Source: Cytophagia bacterium (lineage in GTDB: Bacteria > Bacteroidota > Bacteroidia > Cytophagales > Spirosomataceae). From it: a DNA stretch of 41,244 nucleotides. Positions 10,240 to 18,626 of this stretch are shown piece after piece. The position numbers and the translations under genes are program-made. The stretch lies in the NCBI GenBank assembly GCA_004293645.1, contig REAB01000092.1, forward strand, positions 1 through 41,244. The letters run 5' to 3'. Within the stretch, counting starts at the first letter, position 1, and every line of letters starts with the position of its first letter. The notes beneath the pieces were generated by a model. It was not told where the DNA came from. It saw nothing but the letters and a program-made list of their open reading frames with translations, and made no database searches.

Positions 10240-11225
10240 GCCTTTTTTCTAACCTGCGCTACTTCTACGCGCCGCTGCTGGTACATTCGGATAGCTACTT
10301 GTCGTAGCACTTCGAGCGAATCGGCGGTGTTGGTTTTTGAGGCGGCTGTTCCGCCGTATATCACGCTGTCTATTTCGCGGAGGGCAACGCTCAAGTTTTG
10401 GTCGGGTAGGTTGTCCGTGATTTCTTTGGTGGTATAGGTAACAAAAGGTTTTTTTTCTAAACGTTGCAAATATTGTTTCCACAACACGGTGGCTTTTTCG
10501 ACGCTCTCCATGCTGTCTTTGGCAGTAAGATTTCGGATAAACTTGTTAAAATTACGGCTAAAATCTCGATTGCGACTGTACAACTGATACAGCCGCCATT
10601 GCCGCCTAAGTGCCTCACCAAAAAGTAGATAGATGCCCGTAGTGAGCAATGTGATTACAAAAGAGACCAGCAAAATAAGCAAAAAATTGATTCGTTTTTG
10701 GAGCGGCATCGCGTCGCTGTCGGCTTGCAGTATATTTGCTTTTTTGGGTACTAATTCTTTTAAATAAATAGATTTGGCAATCGAATAAACGGCGGTGCAA
10801 TCGCGCGGTGTTAAGACCCAAACGGGCAGCTGGAGCTTTTGTATTTTGGCTACCTCAAACGACACGAGCGTATAAACGGCACTGTCTAAACTGCCGAATT
10901 GGTTGGTTTTGGTTGAGAAATACTCGTGCTTTAACACTTCAAAAGGCGCAAAATTGTACGTGGTATCTGGAAAAAAAACTTCTACTTCGGGCTGGTGCCT
11001 AAAACTAAACCCAAACCGAAACGGCTGCCCAATCTCAATGCTATCGGTCAAAAAATAACCTTTGGGTCGTTGGGCTTTTGAGGTAAAAGTGCAAAGGAGA
11101 AAGGTGAAAGCGAGCAGGTGTAGGAAATAGGGTGTAGGGCGTAGGGTGTAGGGCGTATGTAGGGTATAGGGTGTAGGGTGTAGGGTGTAAGGTGTAAGAT
11201 GGGGAGTGCCGTGGTTGTTTTTCAT
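10236..11225 (-). CDS. BatD-like membrane protein with heptamer-repeat N-terminus
   Basis: 329 residues from the only usable ATG. Residues about 8-35 (HLTPYTLHPTPYTLHTPY...) are encoded by a 7-bp DNA repeat, then comes a signal-peptide-like segment (FLHLLAFTFLLCTFTSKAQ), an extracytoplasmic beta-rich domain (GQPFRFGFSFRHQPEVEVFF) as in BatD, a transmembrane helix (INFLLILLVSFVITLLTTGIY) and a cytoplasmic helical domain. BatD proteins belong to the Bat aerotolerance/MoxR-associated membrane complex; no other bat genes are here. The start is odd: the repeat sits between start codon and signal peptide. It lies downstream of icd. Confidence 0.6.
   Translation of the reverse strand: MKNNHGTPHLTPYTLHPTPYTLHTPYTLRPTPYFLHLLAFTFLLCTFTSKAQRPKGYFLTDSIEIGQPFRFGFSFRHQPEVEVFFPDTTYNFAPFEVLKHEYFSTKTNQFGSLDSAVYTLVSFEVAKIQKLQLPVWVLTPRDCTAVYSIAKSIYLKELVPKKANILQADSDAMPLQKRINFLLILLVSFVITLLTTGIYLLFGEALRRQWRLYQLYSRNRDFSRNFNKFIRNLTAKDSMESVEKATVLWKQYLQRLEKKPFVTYTTKEITDNLPDQNLSVALREIDSVIYGGTAASKTNTADSLEVLRQVAIRMYQQRRVEVAQVRKKA
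11117..11198. repeat. Degenerate 7-bp tandem repeat (CCCTACA-type)
   Basis: About eleven units of CCCTACA/CCTACAC variants on the minus strand, lying inside the start of the BatD-like gene. Because 7 is not a multiple of 3, unit gain or loss shifts the frame downstream; three units encode the seven-residue period TPYTLHP. Confidence 0.8.
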
Positions 11226-11262
11226 AGAATCTCACTTTTGGGGTTTCGTCAGAGAATCAACT

Positions 11263-11313
11263 GCAAAATAGAAGAGGATTGCTGGTTAAACCAACAACCC
11301 TCTCCTATTTTGC
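11263..11313 (-). terminator. Imperfect hairpin after icd
   Basis: GCAAAATAG...CTATTTTGC closes a 51-base imperfect hairpin with a TGGTT/ACCA inner part. It lies 36 bases past the icd stop, between icd and the BatD-like gene. There is no strong T run. Confidence 0.4.
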
Positions 11314-11317
11314 CCAA

Positions 11318-11357
11318 TGACCGCTGACTATTGACCATTGACCGCTGACTATTGACC
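11318..11357. repeat. 19-bp tandem direct repeat across the icd stop codon
   Basis: TGACCGCTGACTATTGACC occurs at 11318-11336 and again at 11339-11357; the second copy contains the end of icd and its stop (TAG on the minus strand at 11349-11351). Confidence 0.8.
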
Positions 11358-12578
11358 CAGTTTCACTTTCAAGTTGGTATCAATGGCATCCAAAAACTCT
11401 TCGGTATATTGGTAATGCTCGCCGTGTTTTACGCGGTTTCCGTGGATACAAACGGCCAAATCTTTGGTCATTTTGCCACTTTCTACGGTTTCGACGCACA
11501 CTTCTTCGAGGGCTTGGCAAAAATCAATGAGCGGCTGGTTGTTGTCCAATTTACCCCTAAAACCCAAGCCGCGCGTCCACGCAAAAATCGAAGCAATGGG
11601 GTTGGTCGAAGTAGGATTTCCTTTTTGATGTTCGCGGTAGTGGCGTGTTACGGTGCCGTGGGCCGCTTCGGCTTCCATGGTTTTGCCATCGGGCGTTACC
11701 AACACCGAAGTCATTAAGCCGAGTGAGCCAAAACCCTGCGCTACGGTGTCAGACTGCACGTCGCCGTCGTAGTTTTTGCACGCCCACACAAAGTTTCCGC
11801 TCCATTTTAAGGCCGAGGCCACCATGTCGTCAATCAGGCGATGCTCGTACACAATTCCTTTTTCAATAAATTTGGCTTGGTAATCGGCTTCAAATATTTC
11901 TTGAAAAATATCCTTGAAACGCCCATCGTATTTTTTCAAGATGGTGTTTTTGGTAGAAAGATAAAGCGGCCAGCCTTTGCCGAGGGCCACGTTAAAACAC
12001 GAATGGGCAAAGCCCCGAATAGACTCGTCGAGGTTGTACATACCCATTGCCACGCCGCTGTCCTTAAATTGATACACTTCGCGCTCAATTACCGTGCCGT
12101 CTTCGCCTTCAAATTTTAGGGTGAGTTTGCCTTTGCCAGGCACCAAAAAATCGGTGGCGCGGTATTGGTCGCCAAAAGCGTGGCGGCCTACAATGATGGG
12201 CGAAGTCCAGTTGGTAACCAAGCGTGGTACATTTTGGCAAACAATAGGCTCCCTAAAAACGGTACCGTCCAAAATATTGCGAATCGTACCATTGGGCGAC
12301 TTCCACATCTGCTTCAATTTAAACTCCTCCACGCGGGCTTCGTCGGGCGTGATGGTGGCGCACTTAATACCCACGCCGTGCATTTTAATGGCGTTGGCCG
12401 CGTCAATGGTAACCTGGTCGTTGGTAGCGTCGCGGGCTTCAATGCCCAAGTCGTAATATTTAATATCAATTTCTAAATAAGGCAGAATCAGTTTTTCTTT
12501 GATAAACTTCCAAATAATTCGGGTCATTTCGTCGCCATCTAACTCCACTACGGAATTGGCTACTTTGATTTTGTCCAT
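11349..12578 (-). CDS. icd: NADP-dependent isocitrate dehydrogenase
   Basis: 409 residues. Oxidative decarboxylation of isocitrate to 2-oxoglutarate in the TCA cycle. The sequence is of the eukaryote-like homodimeric IDH type: [40 protein letters not shown] (isocitrate-binding SxNGTIRN), [14 protein letters not shown], the Asp-rich [19 protein letters not shown] metal site and [14 protein letters not shown] for NADP. Length matches. A -7 box at 12635-12642 supports the ATG at 12578. The last codons lie within a 19-bp tandem repeat. Confidence 0.96.
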   Translation of the reverse strand: MDKIKVANSVVELDGDEMTRIIWKFIKEKLILPYLEIDIKYYDLGIEARDATNDQVTIDAANAIKMHGVGIKCATITPDEARVEEFKLKQMWKSPNGTIRNILDGTVFREPIVCQNVPRLVTNWTSPIIVGRHAFGDQYRATDFLVPGKGKLTLKFEGEDGTVIEREVYQFKDSGVAMGMYNLDESIRGFAHSCFNVALGKGWPLYLSTKNTILKKYDGRFKDIFQEIFEADYQAKFIEKGIVYEHRLIDDMVASALKWSGNFVWACKNYDGDVQSDTVAQGFGSLGLMTSVLVTPDGKTMEAEAAHGTVTRHYREHQKGNPTSTNPIASIFAWTRGLGFRGKLDNNQPLIDFCQALEEVCVETVESGKMTKDLAVCIHGNRVKHGEHYQYTEEFLDAIDTNLKVKLGQ

Positions 12579-12634
12579 GCGTTTTTGTTAAAAAATAGGT
12601 TAAAATATAAAATTGATATGAGTCAATAAAGGCA

Positions 12635-12642
12635 CAAATATA
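12635..12642 (-). promoter_or_regulatory. icd promoter -7 box TATATTTG
   Basis: A perfect TAnnTTTG on the minus strand, 56 bases upstream of the icd ATG; no clear -33 TTTG. The rest of the 320-base divergent gap (12579-12898) is T-rich and shows no gene. Confidence 0.45.
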
Positions 12643-12898
12643 GGACAACCACCCCATTTTTTTTGATTTTTTTTGTACACTCAACAATAAACCCCAAACA
12701 AATCCCGTTTGGAAGTGATAGAATTGATTTAAGTAATCTGTTTTTGCTTGTTGTCTCTTTTCAAATTCTTTCTCTATTTTTTGACGCATCAAAAACTACT
12801 TTCTGCCATTACCGCTTTTATTTTTTCACTAATCTATACATCTGGATACACTTTTTACTTGTTTTTTTATTCATGTTTCACCTAAATTATTAAAAATC

Positions 12899-13846
12899 AT
12901 GCAAGAAGATCAGCAGCGTAAAAGTTCGTTTGCCTGGATAGGCTTAGTAATCATGACATTGGCCGCTGGGGCTTTTGGTTTTTTGTATTTCGACCAAAAG
13001 AACTTAGCCACGGAGCGGGAAGCTACCATTATGGAAAAAGCCCGAGAATTGGTGCTCACCGAAACAAAACTGGACTCGGTATCAGCGGCCTTAGATGCCA
13101 AGATTGGTGAAGTGAAAGCACTCGGTGGCAACATTGAAGAGTTGATGACGGTAAAAGCGCGTTTAGAAAAAGATAAAATCGCGTTGCGCAAAGGCAGTAA
13201 AGTAGAAATTGCCAAATATACCGCCAAAATCAAGGAATACGAAGTATTTTTAGCCCAAAAGGACGAGGAAATTACCAAGTTGCGGGGCGAAAATGAGGTG
13301 CTGATTTCGAGCAACCAAACGCTAAACACCGAAAATACCACCCTCAAAACCGACCGCGAGGTACTGACCAAAGACAAGCAAGTATTGTCAGATTCGGTGG
13401 CTACGTACGGTAAACTCAACCAAGAATTGACCGAAAAGGTAAACATTGGAGCGGCTTTGCGGGCGCAAAATGTGCGCGTGCTGGCCATCAATAAGCGGGG
13501 CAAAGAAAAAGAAGGAGACCAGTATAAGGCCAAGCGCGTAGAAAAAATAAAGGTGGTGTTTAGTTTGCCCCAAAACGAGCTAACCAAACAAGAAGACAAA
13601 GAAATTGTGATGCGTTTGATAGATGCCAACGGTGGCGTTATAGCCCACGACCCTATCAATTCTAAATTCAATTTGAAAGGACAGGAGCTGGCCTATACCC
13701 TCAAAGACCGCGTGGCTTTTACCAACAACAACCAATTTGTGGAAATGACCTACGACAACAGCGAGCGTTTCAAACCAGGTAATTATAACGTAGAACTCTA
13801 CGCCGAAGGCTTCAAAATTGGTGTCGGCAATTTTACGATTAAGTAA
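12899..13846 (+). CDS. Membrane-anchored coiled-coil protein
   Basis: 315 residues. One N-terminal transmembrane helix (FAWIGLVIMTLAAGAFGFLYF, residues about 10-30) with a short cytoplasmic tail, a long charged coiled coil (about 35-190, many K/E/L heptads) and a C-terminal beta-rich domain (IKVVFSLPQNELTKQ..., ending NYNVELYAEGFKIGVGNFTI). Such proteins are common and uncharacterised in Cytophagales and Flavobacteria; no catalytic motif is seen. The layout suggests a periplasmic structural or scaffold role, by inference only. Single gene with its own terminator. Confidence 0.7.
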   Translation: MQEDQQRKSSFAWIGLVIMTLAAGAFGFLYFDQKNLATEREATIMEKARELVLTETKLDSVSAALDAKIGEVKALGGNIEELMTVKARLEKDKIALRKGSKVEIAKYTAKIKEYEVFLAQKDEEITKLRGENEVLISSNQTLNTENTTLKTDREVLTKDKQVLSDSVATYGKLNQELTEKVNIGAALRAQNVRVLAINKRGKEKEGDQYKAKRVEKIKVVFSLPQNELTKQEDKEIVMRLIDANGGVIAHDPINSKFNLKGQELAYTLKDRVAFTNNNQFVEMTYDNSERFKPGNYNVELYAEGFKIGVGNFTIK

Positions 13847-13868
13847 TTGTTAATCAAGTGTTTGTAAA

Positions 13869-13910
13869 GGTTGGAAGCTGATAATGATTATCAGTTTCCA
13901 ACCTTTTTTT
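13869..13910 (+). terminator. Rho-independent terminator
   Basis: Arms 13869-13884 and 13888-13903 pair over 15 of 16 bases (GGTTGGAA-CTGATAA) with a tiny loop, followed by seven T; 22 bases past the coiled-coil gene. Confidence 0.92.
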
Positions 13911-13937
13911 GTTTTGTTCCAACCTTTTTTAACTTTG
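13908..13937 (+). promoter_or_regulatory. Promoter of the ECF sigma gene
   Basis: TTTG (13908-13911), 18 bases, TAACTTTG (13930-13937): a full match to the Bacteroidota consensus, 28 bases before the ATG. It overlaps the T run of the preceding terminator. Confidence 0.75.
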
Positions 13938-13964
13938 TAGCGTCCTGTTTTTACAACTACTTGC

Positions 13965-14504
13965 ATGATTGATGAGCGTACGTTAATAGAACGGTGTCAA
14001 AATAAAGACCGCATAGCCCAGCGAATGTTTTATGAACATTTTGCAGGTAAGATGCTGGTGGTTTGTCAGCGGTACAGTAGGAGTAATTTTGAGGCCGAAG
14101 ACGTGTTGCAAGATGCTTTTGTGAAGATTTTTACTCAAATCCACACCTTTCGGTTTGATTGTCCGCTTGATGCGTGGGTACGGCGTGTGGTGGTTAATAC
14201 GGCTATTTCAAATTTTAGAAAAGAAAAAATAGCCCACGCCCAAACCGACATTGACCATCAAACCGAAAGCATTTCAATACCCGCAAACGCGCAAACCGAC
14301 GTGCAATATGAGCAATTGTTGAAAGCCGTACAAAGTTTGCCCATTGGCAGCCAGACCGTGTTTAATTTGTACGCCATTGAAGGGTATCAGCACCAAGAAA
14401 TTGCCCAAATGTTGGGCATTTCGGAGGGGACTTCCAAGTCGCAGTATGCGCGGGCGAAGCAGTTGTTGCAACAAAAATTGAAAATCCAGAACTTGGAACA
14501 TTGA
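13965..14504 (+). CDS. ECF-type RNA polymerase sigma factor
   Basis: 179 residues. Sigma region 2 spans about residues 20-90 (YSRSNFEAEDVLQDAFVKIF, then FRFDCPLDAWVRRVVVNTAI) and region 4 about 120-175 (LPIGSQTVFNLYAIEGYQHQ, then EIAQMLGISEGTSKSQYARA, a helix-turn-helix). No region 3, so it belongs to group 4 (ECF). The next gene starts 16 bases later and encodes a protein with an anti-sigma-like N-terminus, which is the usual pairing. The regulon cannot be told from the sequence. Confidence 0.93.
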   Translation: MIDERTLIERCQNKDRIAQRMFYEHFAGKMLVVCQRYSRSNFEAEDVLQDAFVKIFTQIHTFRFDCPLDAWVRRVVVNTAISNFRKEKIAHAQTDIDHQTESISIPANAQTDVQYEQLLKAVQSLPIGSQTVFNLYAIEGYQHQEIAQMLGISEGTSKSQYARAKQLLQQKLKIQNLEH

Positions 14505-14520
14505 CAAATACCGAACGAAA

Positions 14521-16059
14521 ATGAGCGACGAAGATTTTGAAAAACAATGGCGTAAAGCGTTTGAGGGCAGTTCTCAAAAGCCACCGTTGTCGGTATGGGA
14601 AAAAATTGAAACCCGACTCGACCAACATGACGACGCGCCCGTTGTGATTCTGCCTTGGTGGAACCGCTTCGGCTGGGCGGCTGGTGTGGCCGCCGCCGTG
14701 AGCGTGCTGCTGGTAGTGGGGTGGAGTTGGTGGCAGCCCACCAAACCCACCTCACCCTCCGAGGAGGGGATTGTCGCAGCAGCACGCACCGCCAAACCCA
14801 CCCCGCCCTCCGAAGAGAGGATTATCACAGCAACCCGTACCGCCAAACCCACCCCGCCCGTTGGACATTCCTCCGCCGAGGAGGGGATTATCGCAGCAAC
14901 CCGTACCGCCAAACCTGCCCCGCCCGTTGGGCATTCCTCCGAGAAGGGAATTATCACAGCAAGACGTGCTGCCAAACCTGCCCCGCCCGTTGGGTATTCC
15001 GCCGAGGAAGGGATTATCGCAGCAATATCATCGTTAGAAAAAGGCCGTGAAACGACCGAACGGGTAGCAAAAAACAATCAAATTTCTGACCAATCAATTA
15101 AAAAAATGGCTGATAATGAATTAGTTACCAGCCAAATAACTGTTCCAGACTCTCCCAGTCAGCCGTCTGTGTTGGTGCTCAATCCGCTTGCGCCCAAAGG
15201 CTATAAACGCCTCTTGGGACTGGCCGCGCGGAAGCCGTGGGTACATTACGAAACCCCAAAAACCAACAAGCAACCGCCAACTCCCACAAAAATTTATTGG
15301 GCTGCCCTCAACGTAGCCCCTACCAGTTTCAACTCAGGGTTGAGCATTCCAAATGCGGGCGGTTCAAGTTTTAAGAGCCTCAATACTTCCAACACCGCTC
15401 CCAGCGAGCGCAGCCGTGCGGCGTTGTCGGTAGTAGTGCAGTCGCAGGTGGGATTGCAATTGGGCAAGCGTTGGTCGTTAGAAACGGGCATTGGTTATTT
15501 GCAGGGCAATTCGGTTTATAGTGCTGCTACTTTTTTAAATACTGCCTCCAATTTTACGAGCAACTCACTGGAAGTAGCCATTGCTCAAAGCCCCTCCAAC
15601 AATTCGGGGCTTGCTATGTTAGATGCTTCCAAAAATACGTCGCCTTTCAACAGCCCTCAATTCTCCAGCCAAGTGGTGCAAAGTACGTTGCAAGAAGTCA
15701 AAAATCAGTATGGTTTTTTGCAAGTTCCCGTGCAGGCGGGGTACGCGCTCTGGCCCAAACGCAACAAGCTGTCGGTGTGGGCGGTGGGTGGTTTTATCAA
15801 TAACATTAGGCTGCAAAATCAGTTTGAAAATGGTCGCAACAATACCCTTACTTTTGGCACGGGCGAAGGCCCATTTCGGACCTTCTCGGTGGCCACTACC
15901 ACGGGACTGCGCCTGCAATATCAGCTTGCTACCCGTTGGAGTGCCACCCTGACGGGCAACTACCAGCGCACCCTCGGTACAACCACTTACGCCAACGCCG
16001 CCTTCGCGGCACGCCCGTGGTGGGTAGGTATGGGCTGGGGCTTGCGCTACGGATTTTGA
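14521..16059 (+). CDS. Sigma-linked membrane protein: anti-sigma-like N-terminus, tandem repeats, OMP-like C-terminus
   Basis: 512 residues. N-terminus is cytosolic and acidic (MSDEDFEKQWRKAFEGSS, then SVWEKIETRL), a transmembrane helix follows at about 50-68 (GWAAGVAAAVSVLLVVGWSW), then five tandem Pro/Glu-rich repeats (about 75-170, units such as AKPTPPSEERIITATRT), a linker, and a beta-rich C-terminal half (about 290-512) like an outer-membrane beta-barrel domain (WSLETGIGYLQGNSVY, VPVQAGYAL, ending WWVGMGWGLRYGF). Such fusions behind an ECF sigma gene are common in Cytophagales; the role as anti-sigma or envelope sensor is inference. The repeat array is unusual. Confidence 0.7.
   Translation: MSDEDFEKQWRKAFEGSSQKPPLSVWEKIETRLDQHDDAPVVILPWWNRFGWAAGVAAAVSVLLVVGWSWWQPTKPTSPSEEGIVAAARTAKPTPPSEERIITATRTAKPTPPVGHSSAEEGIIAATRTAKPAPPVGHSSEKGIITARRAAKPAPPVGYSAEEGIIAAISSLEKGRETTERVAKNNQISDQSIKKMADNELVTSQITVPDSPSQPSVLVLNPLAPKGYKRLLGLAARKPWVHYETPKTNKQPPTPTKIYWAALNVAPTSFNSGLSIPNAGGSSFKSLNTSNTAPSERSRAALSVVVQSQVGLQLGKRWSLETGIGYLQGNSVYSAATFLNTASNFTSNSLEVAIAQSPSNNSGLAMLDASKNTSPFNSPQFSSQVVQSTLQEVKNQYGFLQVPVQAGYALWPKRNKLSVWAVGGFINNIRLQNQFENGRNNTLTFGTGEGPFRTFSVATTTGLRLQYQLATRWSATLTGNYQRTLGTTTYANAAFAARPWWVGMGWGLRYGF
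14743..15029 (+). repeat. Five in-frame tandem repeats of 51-66 bp
   Basis: Units start at 14743, 14794, 14845, 14911 and 14974 (51, 51, 66, 63 and about 56 bases). Each begins AAACC(C/T), has a GC-rich palindromic centre (CCCTCC-GAGGAGGGG type) and ends CAGCAACCCGTACCGCC or similar. All lengths of complete units are multiples of three, so the frame is kept. Confidence 0.9.
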
Positions 16060-16141
16060 GAACTATAACATCAAAAACTGCGATAAGCAAAAATACGATT
16101 GTTGCGCCACCACGCGCCTCACAAATGATTATACGCGAGGC

Positions 16142-16173
16142 TTTTACACACCTATCAAGTCGCCTTCGTCGAG
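16142..16173. repeat. 32-bp direct repeat, left copy (rimK 3' end remnant)
   Basis: Identical over 32 bases to 18595-18626. On the minus strand it encodes LDEGDLIGV plus the stop, the last residues of RimK. It lies 3 bases after the stop of the restriction-modification gene. Confidence 0.95.
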
Positions 16174-16176
16174 CAA

Positions 16177-18513
16177 CTATTTGACCACTTTCTTCCAACT
16201 GTCGAATATCTCTTCAAATATATCTCGATACACAAAGCTGGGTGGACTGGCAGGTATCATTATTTCTTTGAGCCGGTCGCCTTTGGGCTTACGACCGTAA
16301 GAAAACTTAAACCGATTTGAGGTAACACACGCAGCATAAAATATTTTTTCTTGCAGGGTCATTTCTACTTTGGGAATTAGCACCGACACGTTGCTGTTGG
16401 GGACGAAGCTGAAAGACGAAACATAGGTGTAAGAATGGCTACCCTGCCCGTCGGTTGAAACATAAATGGTATTGTCAGGGTAAATGTGCTTTTCATCAAC
16501 TTGTAAACTGTCCACGTAGCCTGCTATGCTTCCTGCGTAACTTTGGGAAGGTCTAATATACCTGATGTCTGTATCAAATTCGAGGTCTTCTTTTACTTCT
16601 ACTTGCGATGAGGCCAGGCCATTGTAAACATGAAACAAGTTGCTCAAAGCCACTAATCCATTGGTCTGTTTTGTTTTTGAACGATTAGAAAACTGCAAAT
16701 CCAGCAAATCGTTCAGTAATCTATACGCCAAATATTTTTGGGTATTTTTTTTGAATAACTCAAAATCTATTTTTTCGTAATTTGCCACCAAATAATTTTC
16801 GGCGCACCATTCATCTTCTGCTTTCAGTTCTTTGGTCAGGCTTAATCCATCTTTTGTTTCGCGGTTGATGTATGTGTTGAGCCAGTCTTCTTTTTTCAAA
16901 GTCCAGCTATCGTTCAAATCAACGCGACCTTTTGCCTTGGTTTTCACAAATCCATCTTCACGCCAATAGCCCAGCCAAGTTTTTTTTCCTTTTGGGTGCG
17001 GAATGTGCGCCGTAATGACAAAAATACAAGTTACAACGCCCACTTTTGAGTTATGAAACAAATCTTCGGGCATTGACATAATGGCCTCTAAGGTATGGTT
17101 TTCGAGAATGTGTTTTTTTCTTTCAAGCACTTCTCCTTTTGTAGCTATTGCACAACTTAAAGGTATAATTGCCAAGCACTTACCACCTTTCTGTAAAGTA
17201 TTTAGGTTGTTTATTACAAAATCTAATTCCTCTAAATCTGATTTTTTGCTTTTATAAGGCGGATTCAGAAAGCCGATTGTTGGTTTAAATTTTTCATTTA
17301 TTTGGCTTGCCACCTCAAAGCAATCGCCCAGATATACGTTGGTTTTTCCATCTCCGTGAATAATCATGTTGGAAATACCCAAAGCGTAAATGTCATCTTG
17401 GTATTCTATGCCAATCAGTTGATTTTTCTTGATATTTGAAATCTTGGTGGTGTTTCCTTTGGCATCTTTTATCATTGTTTTCATGCCACTAATCAAAAAA
17501 CCGCCCGTTCCCATGCAGTTATCAAGCAGCACAGAATCTTGATTAACGCCCGCAATTTCGGTAAACAATTCGGTGATATGTGGCGGTGTTAGTACAATAC
17601 CCAAGCCCTTATCGCTGTTGGCGTAGCGCAAAAATTCAATGTAAAACTGACCAAGTGTGTCAAAATATTGGTGCGTTCGCATAAAATTATTAACATTGGT
17701 TTCTATGCCTTTTATCAGTTCAACAAAAAAATATTTATCGGTTGTGATGGTGGTGTTGGTCAGTACAAACGAGTAGGCTTGTTTCAGATTATTTACTTTG
17801 TCGGTTGGGATATTTGCATTGCTAAATTCGTCTGCAATGGTCGAGAGCAAATTATTTGCTAATTGTTCGGGTTTTTTGTGCGCCAAAAAGCTACCCTTAA
17901 ATGCAGGATTTTGCAGGGCAATCAAAATGCCGCTTATCAATAGGCTTCGTTGCGCTTCTTTTATTTTTTTGCTGTGGAGTAGGTCGTTTAATTCTTTGGT
18001 ATATTGTAGTAGTTTCAAATAATCTTGATTGAATTTCATATCGCTCTGCACATAAGCGGCATAATAATCGTTTAACGGCAGTATCTCTTTGCCCAAAAAA
18101 CTGTGCACTTTTTGAGTATTTTTCAGTTGTAGGTAATGTGATATTTTTAGTTCAGCTTCGTTTTCACCGCTTACTGCAATGGCCAGTATATCAAATTCTT
18201 TTGACAAAAATGACGCATACAATAGCACGCCATCAACCGCATATTCACTGTATTTGTCAAGTGTTGGGCTTTGGTGTTTTTTAATATCGGCTTTGCACTC
18301 AATCACAATCAGAAAATCTGTGTGTTCTGTTGAGCGGACAATAAACTCTGGATAGCCTCGACCCATGCCTTTTTTAGAGGCATGGGTCAATAATTTGTCA
18401 ACTACGGCAAAATCGCTCTTTTGCTCTTCAACTACGGTATTAGCATTATCAAAATACCCATTTTTACGCAGGTATTTTCTTACGATGTTTTCGGTTTTTC
18501 TTTCGTTTACCAT
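16177..18513 (-). CDS. Single-chain restriction-modification protein (type IIG-like: nuclease + N6-adenine methylase + TRD)
   Basis: 778 residues. An N-terminal PD-(D/E)XK nuclease domain shows YPEF (54-57) and IECKAD (71-76). The methylase domain has motif I DNCMGTGGFL (331-340) and catalytic motif IV NPPY (417-420), as in HsdM/gamma-class N6-adenine MTases. The C-terminus resembles an HsdS target-recognition domain (IRYIRPSQ, STDGQGSHSYTYVSS, VLIPKVEM, then FSYGRKPKGDRLKEIMIPAS). Cleavage, methylation and specificity are thus in one chain, as in type IIG enzymes; no separate R or S gene adjoins. AT-rich compared with neighbours. It is bracketed by a 32-bp duplication of the rimK end, which indicates recent insertion. 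Confidence 0.85.
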   Translation of the reverse strand: MVNERKTENIVRKYLRKNGYFDNANTVVEEQKSDFAVVDKLLTHASKKGMGRGYPEFIVRSTEHTDFLIVIECKADIKKHQSPTLDKYSEYAVDGVLLYASFLSKEFDILAIAVSGENEAELKISHYLQLKNTQKVHSFLGKEILPLNDYYAAYVQSDMKFNQDYLKLLQYTKELNDLLHSKKIKEAQRSLLISGILIALQNPAFKGSFLAHKKPEQLANNLLSTIADEFSNANIPTDKVNNLKQAYSFVLTNTTITTDKYFFVELIKGIETNVNNFMRTHQYFDTLGQFYIEFLRYANSDKGLGIVLTPPHITELFTEIAGVNQDSVLLDNCMGTGGFLISGMKTMIKDAKGNTTKISNIKKNQLIGIEYQDDIYALGISNMIIHGDGKTNVYLGDCFEVASQINEKFKPTIGFLNPPYKSKKSDLEELDFVINNLNTLQKGGKCLAIIPLSCAIATKGEVLERKKHILENHTLEAIMSMPEDLFHNSKVGVVTCIFVITAHIPHPKGKKTWLGYWREDGFVKTKAKGRVDLNDSWTLKKEDWLNTYINRETKDGLSLTKELKAEDEWCAENYLVANYEKIDFELFKKNTQKYLAYRLLNDLLDLQFSNRSKTKQTNGLVALSNLFHVYNGLASSQVEVKEDLEFDTDIRYIRPSQSYAGSIAGYVDSLQVDEKHIYPDNTIYVSTDGQGSHSYTYVSSFSFVPNSNVSVLIPKVEMTLQEKIFYAACVTSNRFKFSYGRKPKGDRLKEIMIPASPPSFVYRDIFEEIFDSWKKVVK

Positions 18514-18540
18514 CTAATGAACCATTTGAAAATCAGTTCC

Positions 18541-18548
18541 CAAAGTTA
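18541..18548 (-). promoter_or_regulatory. Promoter -7 box TAACTTTG of the RM gene
   Basis: A perfect minus-strand TAnnTTTG, 27 bases before the RM start. It lies inside the inserted segment, so the gene brings its own promoter. Confidence 0.5.
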
Positions 18549-18594
18549 CATTTTTTCAATGAATTAACTTTCGTATTATTTTTGATTTTACTCA

Positions 18595-18626
18595 TTTTAC
18601 ACACCTATCAAGTCGCCTTCGTCGAG
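18595..18626. repeat. 32-bp direct repeat, right copy (in rimK 3' end)
   Basis: Covers the last nine codons and the stop of rimK plus two bases. With the copy at 16142-16173 it frames a 2.45-kb segment containing only the RM gene. Confidence 0.95.

Noticed and set aside
11117..11198. Heptamer array considered as CRISPR or telomere-like
   Set aside because: Units are 7 bp, contiguous and without spacers, inside a coding frame of a chromosome-type region.
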